From: Lutraria lutraria
Lineage: Eukaryota; Mollusca; Bivalvia; Venerida; Mactridae
Length of the DNA: 64,000 nucleotides
Direction of reading: 5' to 3'
Assembly: GCA_964023205.1 (NCBI GenBank)
Contig: OZ026842.1
Coordinates: 10,013,407 to 10,077,406, forward strand
The position numbers were made by a program, and so were the translations under genes. Positions 59,741-64,000 of the stretch are shown in pieces. Under the pieces are notes generated by a model. It ran no database searches, was not told where the DNA came from, and worked only from the letters and a program-made list of their open reading frames with translations. The number at the start of each line of letters is the position of its first letter. The stretch's first letter is position 1.

Positions 59741-60471
59741 GAGCATTCATTCTTAAAACATGTATAGTTATCAAATGTAAATTGTGTATCTCTTCTTTAT
59801 ATCATTGTTAAATGCTTAAGTTTGAGTTTTACTGTATGTAAGAAGAAGAACTTTCTGTTTCATTCTGTCTACAGAGACGTAAGTGGACATTTTTCATATT
59901 TATATTTTCATTAATGAGTTTTACACTTACTTGTTTGTGGTTTGTTGATTTCTGATATTGTTTATTGCATGATAACGACATGTTGATTTCAAAGATTTGT
60001 TTATTGCTACTGATATTGACTGTATATTTATATGCTAGTAATTATTGCAGTGACTTAATGCATGTTTGTTATTATAAGAAACTGTTACATTAATGTAAAA
60101 AGTCAGTAAAAGTGAGTATTGTTATATTTATTTAGAACAATTTTTTAGTGTTAGTAGTGTATTGATAAAAACCTTTAATTTGTTCAGCCTTGCTTTATTT
60201 CATAAATATTTTCAAATTTTACTCTTTGCATTACTTCTAAAAAACTATCTTACTATAATCATTCCAAATATATACATGTATACTTTAAATCATTATTCAG
60301 TAATTACAATGTTCCGCATTAAGTTGCAAGTGGGTTTTATTTTTTGACATTACAAAATATTATCATAGTTGTAATATACAGTAAACCATATATACTAGAG
60401 GTCACGTTTGGGACAAACCATTGAACCTAGTGACAAAGTTGTTCAATGTCAAGTTAAAATGTATAGAAATA

Positions 60472-60650
60472 AAGTCAAACCTGTGTTAGCTACCACGTTG
60501 GAATAAAGGTCACCCTAGATACTAGTATCCCACTAGACTAAATCCCATTATTGATTATTTGGTCAATTTTACCTCAGAATAAAGGTCACCTGTCAATATT
60601 GGCCATATTGTGTCTTTCCTTAGTGTGGCCCTTGTTCACAGGTTTTATGT
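60472..60650. repeat. CAAACCTGTG-type dispersed repeat, copy 3
   Basis: AAGTCAAACCTGTGTTAGCT start, GGAATAAAGGTCACC occurring twice in variant form, and CTTGTTCACAGG near the end. Same family as 59577-59740, same orientation, ~0.9 kb away. Confidence 0.6.
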
Positions 60651-60805
60651 GCTGACAAACTGTCCAACATATATTAAGCGGTTGTAAAGTAAGATAATCT
60701 TGATATTGCTGTGGTCACTAAATGTTGGTCTACTGTATCTGACATCAGTGCATTGAACTGTCAAGTATTCACTAGAATCTACTTAATCCAAAAAAAAAAT
60801 TAATA

Positions 60806-60886
60806 TAAATTTTTGTCATATTTGTTTAAATTAATTTAAACAGCTGGTCATATTTGTTTAATTTAATTTAAACAGCTGTAATTAGA
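60806..60886. repeat. ~33-bp tandem duplication
   Basis: A unit with GTCATATTTGTTTAAATTAA followed by TTTAAACAGCTG occurs twice in succession just upstream of the possible exon at 60912. Confidence 0.6.
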
Positions 60887-60911
60887 ATGAGACGGTGTTT
60901 ATTTCATTTAC

Positions 60912-61101
60912 ATGTATTCAATGAAAAAAATTGTAACTTACAGCTGCTGCAGCTGTGTCCTTTGGTTTGTGACTGGACTTGTTACCAGCGATTCTGGTTT
61001 AAATGTTGGTAGCGGCAGGTCATATCCTTCCATAAAATTTGACAAAATTGTAGATTTTCCTCTATATGTGGAGAAGTGGCAAGATCCCTGTGAAAGGGCA
61101 A
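60912..61101 (+). CDS. Possible first coding exon of an unidentified secreted protein
   Basis: An open frame from ATG at 60912 (or the ATG at 60921) encodes MKKIVTYSCCSCVLWFVTGL, which looks like a signal peptide. About 40 further residues end DFPLYVEKWQDPCERA, followed by a good donor (GTAAGT at 61102). I do not recognise the family, and no continuing exon is evident before the minisatellite. It could be chance. An acceptor-like ACTTACAG at 60937-60944 would give a different model. Confidence 0.3.
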
Positions 61102-61977
61102 GTAAGTACTGGTTAGAATACAGCCCAGGAAAACTAATCAGATTTATAAACTGGCTGCTGTATATAACTAAAATATCGTTGAAAAACGGTGTTTAACCAA
61201 TATTTAAGAGCAGTGAGATAACTGAAGCTATAAGTTTAACAGTGATAATTTACATCCTTAGAAAAAAAGAATGACAGTCATAAAGGGTCTTATTAGGAAA
61301 TTTATTCACTTCATTGTAGTTGTTTCATTAGTTGTTTGTTTACTTTTAGGCCTAACTTTGCTCTTAATAGATAATCTTACATGAACAAAATCTCTTACAT
61401 AAAGCATCATATAATTCTGATGGAATTGCTTAATAAATGAACAAACTAGGGTACATAAGCAATGAACAATATTTAAATGAGACCTATCAATGTTATAGCT
61501 AACTAACAATTCATTGTAGACATTTATAGATATTTATTGTATGAATCACATTACAAAGCTTATACTTATTTACTTCGTTGCATTACTTTGTATGGAAGCG
61601 TTTGTGGACTTCATTTATACCAGAAGTGGTACTGGAGAAAATATTATATATAATAAATTATATTGAATAAAATCTTGTTTCACAAATGTGTGTTATCTGC
61701 CTATCATATTCTATTAATTTTCTTAAATACAAGTTTAAAATCACATTAGAAATGTTTTATATGAGTTTAATAGATTAATATGTTCTGATGTAGTCTGATG
61801 AACGTTACAGAAGTTGATATTACCTGTACTACAAAATTTATGTGTATAATTATAATGTTATACTTATTACTTGTTGGTCATTTTGAATTATATTCCTCTC
61901 ATTGAATGTATGTTGATAATTTGTGCAATAAAATTTACATTAAGACTTCCCATCTTATGCATCCATACTGGTAGAGA

Positions 61978-63400
61978 CTTGATGGGGAAGTGGGTGAAGG
62001 AGAGATGGCATGGGTGGATGGGTGAAGGAGAGATGACATGGGTGGATGGGATGGGTGATGGAGAGATGGCATGGGTGGAGTGGGTGAAGGAGAGATGACA
62101 TGGGTGGATGGGTGATGGAGAGATGGCATGGGTGGATGGGTGAAGGAGAGATGACATGGGTGATGGAGAGATGACATGGGTGGATGTGTGAAGGAGAGAT
62201 GACATGGGTGGATGTGTGAAGGAGAGATGACATGGGTGGATGGGTGAATGAGAGATGACATGGGTGGATGGGTGAAGGAGAGATGGCATGGGTGGATGGG
62301 TGAAGGAGAGAAGACATGGGTGGATGGGTGAAGGAGAGAGATTGTGATTGAGGATAAGTGGAGGGGAGATGGCATGGTTAGGTGAATGCAGGAGAGATAA
62401 CATGGTTAGGTGAGTGGATGAGAGATGGCATGGTTAGGTGAGTGGATGAGAGATTGCATGGTTAGGTGAGTGTAGGAGAGATGGCATGGTTAGGTGAGTT
62501 TAGGAGAGATGGCATGGTTAGGTGAGTGGATGAGAGATGGCATGGTTAGGTGAGTGGATGAGAGATGGCATGGTTAGGTGAGTGGATGAGAGATGGCATG
62601 GTTAGGTGAGTTTAGGAGAGATGGTATGGTTAGGTGAGTTTAGGAGAGAGAGATGGCATGGTTAGGTGAGTTTAGGAGAGATGGCATGGTTAGGTGAGTG
62701 GATGAGAGATGGCATGGTTAGGTGAGTTTAGGAGAGATGGTATGGTTAGGTGAGTGGATGAGAGATGGCATGGTTAGGTGAGTTTAGGAGAGATGGTATG
62801 GTTAGGTGAGTTTAGGAGAGATGGCATGGTTAGGTGAGTGTATGAAAGATGACATGATTAGGGGAGATGGTATGGTTAGGTGAGTGGAGGAGAGATGGTA
62901 TGGTTAGGTGGGTGTATGAGAGATGGTATGGTTAGGTGGGTGTATGAGAGATGGTATGGTTAGGTGGGTGTTTGAGAGATGGTATGGTTAGGTGGGTGTA
63001 GGAGAGATGGTATGGTTAGGTGAGTGTAGGAGAGATGGTATGATTAGATGAGTGGAGGAGAGATGGTATGGCATGGGTGGGTGTGAGTGGAGGGATATGG
63101 TATGGTTAGGTGAGTGGAGGGGAGATGGCATGGTTAGGTGAGTGTAGGAGAGATGGGTGGGTGTATGTAGGAGTGATGGCTTGGTTATGTGAAGGGAGAA
63201 GAGATTGTGTGGGTGGATGAATGGAGAATAGCAGCATGGGTGGATGAAAGAGAGAATTGTGAGTGAGGAGATGGTGTGGGTGGGTGAGTGGAGAAGATAT
63301 ATATTTGTTTGTGGGTTTGAGGAGGGGACATGGCATTGTTGGGTGAAGGAGAGAGATTGTAAGTGAGATGGCATGGGTGGGTGAGTCGGTGGGGTTATGT
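61978..63400. repeat. 28-bp minisatellite with strong purine/G strand bias
   Basis: About 50 units of 28 bp. The left part (to ~62340) is built on GGGTGAAGGAGAGATGACAT plus GGGTGGAT. The right part is built on GGTTAGGTGAGTGGATGAGA plus GATGGCAT, with GTTTAGGAGAG variants. The + strand is almost free of C (about one per unit), so the strands differ strongly in composition. Units degenerate toward 63400. Open frames on the minus strand (His/Pro/Ser-rich) are products of the repeat. Confidence 0.93.
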
Positions 63401-63698
63401 GGCATAGTAAACGTAAGCTTAGCTTGAAGACTAAGGGCAGAGTAGAGATTGAACAAGGAGTAATGCATTGCAAGCACAAAAACACTCATTTAGACACCCG
63501 TCTCCCCGGATAAGATTTCACAAATTTCATGAAATTAGTTACTCAGTTTGGTGTATATGAACAGTATATTTTCAATAAACCAGAAGGTCATAGACCCAAG
63601 TGGCACATATTTACGTATACATTACATGTATGTACCATAAGAATTATCTCTGATACTATAAAAATACTGAACCCATATTGTACGTCATATCATATGTA

Positions 63699-64000
63699 TT
63701 ATTTCACATAATCACTTGAGTTAAAATAATTACTAATATCACCCGACATCAGTCGTGAGTACATTTCATTTTCGACACAGTCTATAGCTAATGATTGAAA
63801 ATTTTCATAAAATTTGTTGGCTACAACATTCGGACTGCTTAGCAACCATGGAATATCTTTGGTACCATATATACACACATCCCGCACAAACTTTCCTCCA
63901 CATTCAGAGTATGGTTGCCATTTGACTGCGCGTGAAATTAAGGATCTTGAAGAGATTGTATGTCCGTTATCTCCACCTGGGGCTTGTGGAAGATGATTCA
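63699..64000 (-). CDS. GCNT-like core-2/I-branching beta-1,6-GlcNAc-transferase, C-terminal part
   Basis: The minus-strand frame is open from the window edge (64000) to a stop at 63699-63701, about 100 residues. It contains APGGDNG, RAVKW, CGGKFVRDVCIYGTKDIPWL and NKFYENF, which match the C-terminal blocks of the Branch/core-2 family (PF02485), such as VRxVCxYGxxDLPWL followed by ANKF. These Golgi type II membrane enzymes add GlcNAc in beta-1,6 linkage to O-glycans or polylactosamine. The catalytic centre lies upstream, outside the window. Bivalves often carry many copies, so I give no symbol. Confidence 0.8.
   Translation of the reverse strand, partial: NHLPQAPGGDNGHTISSRSLISRAVKWQPYSECGGKFVRDVCIYGTKDIPWLLSSPNVVANKFYENFQSLAIDCVENEMYSRLMSGDISNYFNSSDYVK

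Larger units (their letters stand above)
58372..60911. other. 3' region of the RNF13-like gene and spacer
   Basis: AT-rich. It holds a CAGGGCTGCC-ended element (58780-59061), a run of 15 G (59254-59268), and two CAGTCAAACCTGTG-type repeats. I cannot locate the polyadenylation site. No gene recognised. Confidence 0.5.

Noticed and set aside
61888..63489. His/Pro/Ser-rich proteins on the minus strand
   Set aside because: Several overlapping frames are open together across the 28-bp minisatellite, so they reflect repeat composition.

Overview
The window is eukaryotic nuclear DNA, most likely from a bivalve mollusc. Genes are split by GT-AG introns, the non-repetitive DNA is AT-rich, and gene density is low. 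It carries retroposon tails of the kind I associate with mollusc genomes: a SINE ending in GACGTAAAACTCAAACAAAC and LINE 3' ends running into (AAAC)n. The gene families (hillarin/KY transglutaminase-like, GMC oxidoreductase, RNF13-type PA-TM-RING ligase, core-2 GlcNAc-transferase-like) fit a bivalve. I see no prokaryotic features.

Layout. 1-14535 is one continuous tandem array of 43-50-bp and 65-bp units in two subfamilies. It is open at the left edge and has kilobase-scale higher-order repeats. 14944-16755 is an older 109-bp satellite whose first ~45 bp match the short unit. It is broken by a LINE 3' end with a target-site duplication and ends against a second, longer LINE fragment with a decayed RNase H domain (16749-17481). 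About 18.2-30.9 kb holds a six-coding-exon gene on + for an 851-aa hillarin/KY-like protein. It has an N-terminal MGC acylation signal and a transglutaminase-like domain that keeps its His and Asp but seems to lack the nucleophilic Cys. 35.0-37.2 kb and 41.3-43.6 kb on - are tandem copies of a GMC oxidoreductase gene. The right copy is intact (605 aa); the left has one in-frame nonsense codon at residue 197. Between them lies a six-unit array with strictly alternating 111/104-bp spacing. 46659-47163 is a MITE with perfect 33-bp terminal inverted repeats; a 43-bp palindromic relative lies at 17857.

48.4-58.4 kb on + is an RNF13-like PA-TM-RING E3 ligase gene. Its PA-domain exon 4 is present as three homologous tandem versions with identical phases (0 in, 1 out), which by frame can only be used one at a time. 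This is the most interesting signal in the window. 60.9-61.1 kb may hold a first exon of an unidentified secreted protein. 61978-63400 is a strand-asymmetric 28-bp minisatellite. 63699-64000 on - is the C-terminal end of a GCNT-like glycosyltransferase that runs off the right edge.

The genes do not form a pathway. The tandem GMC pair and the tandem exon 4 set are both products of local duplication, and much of the rest is repeat-derived.
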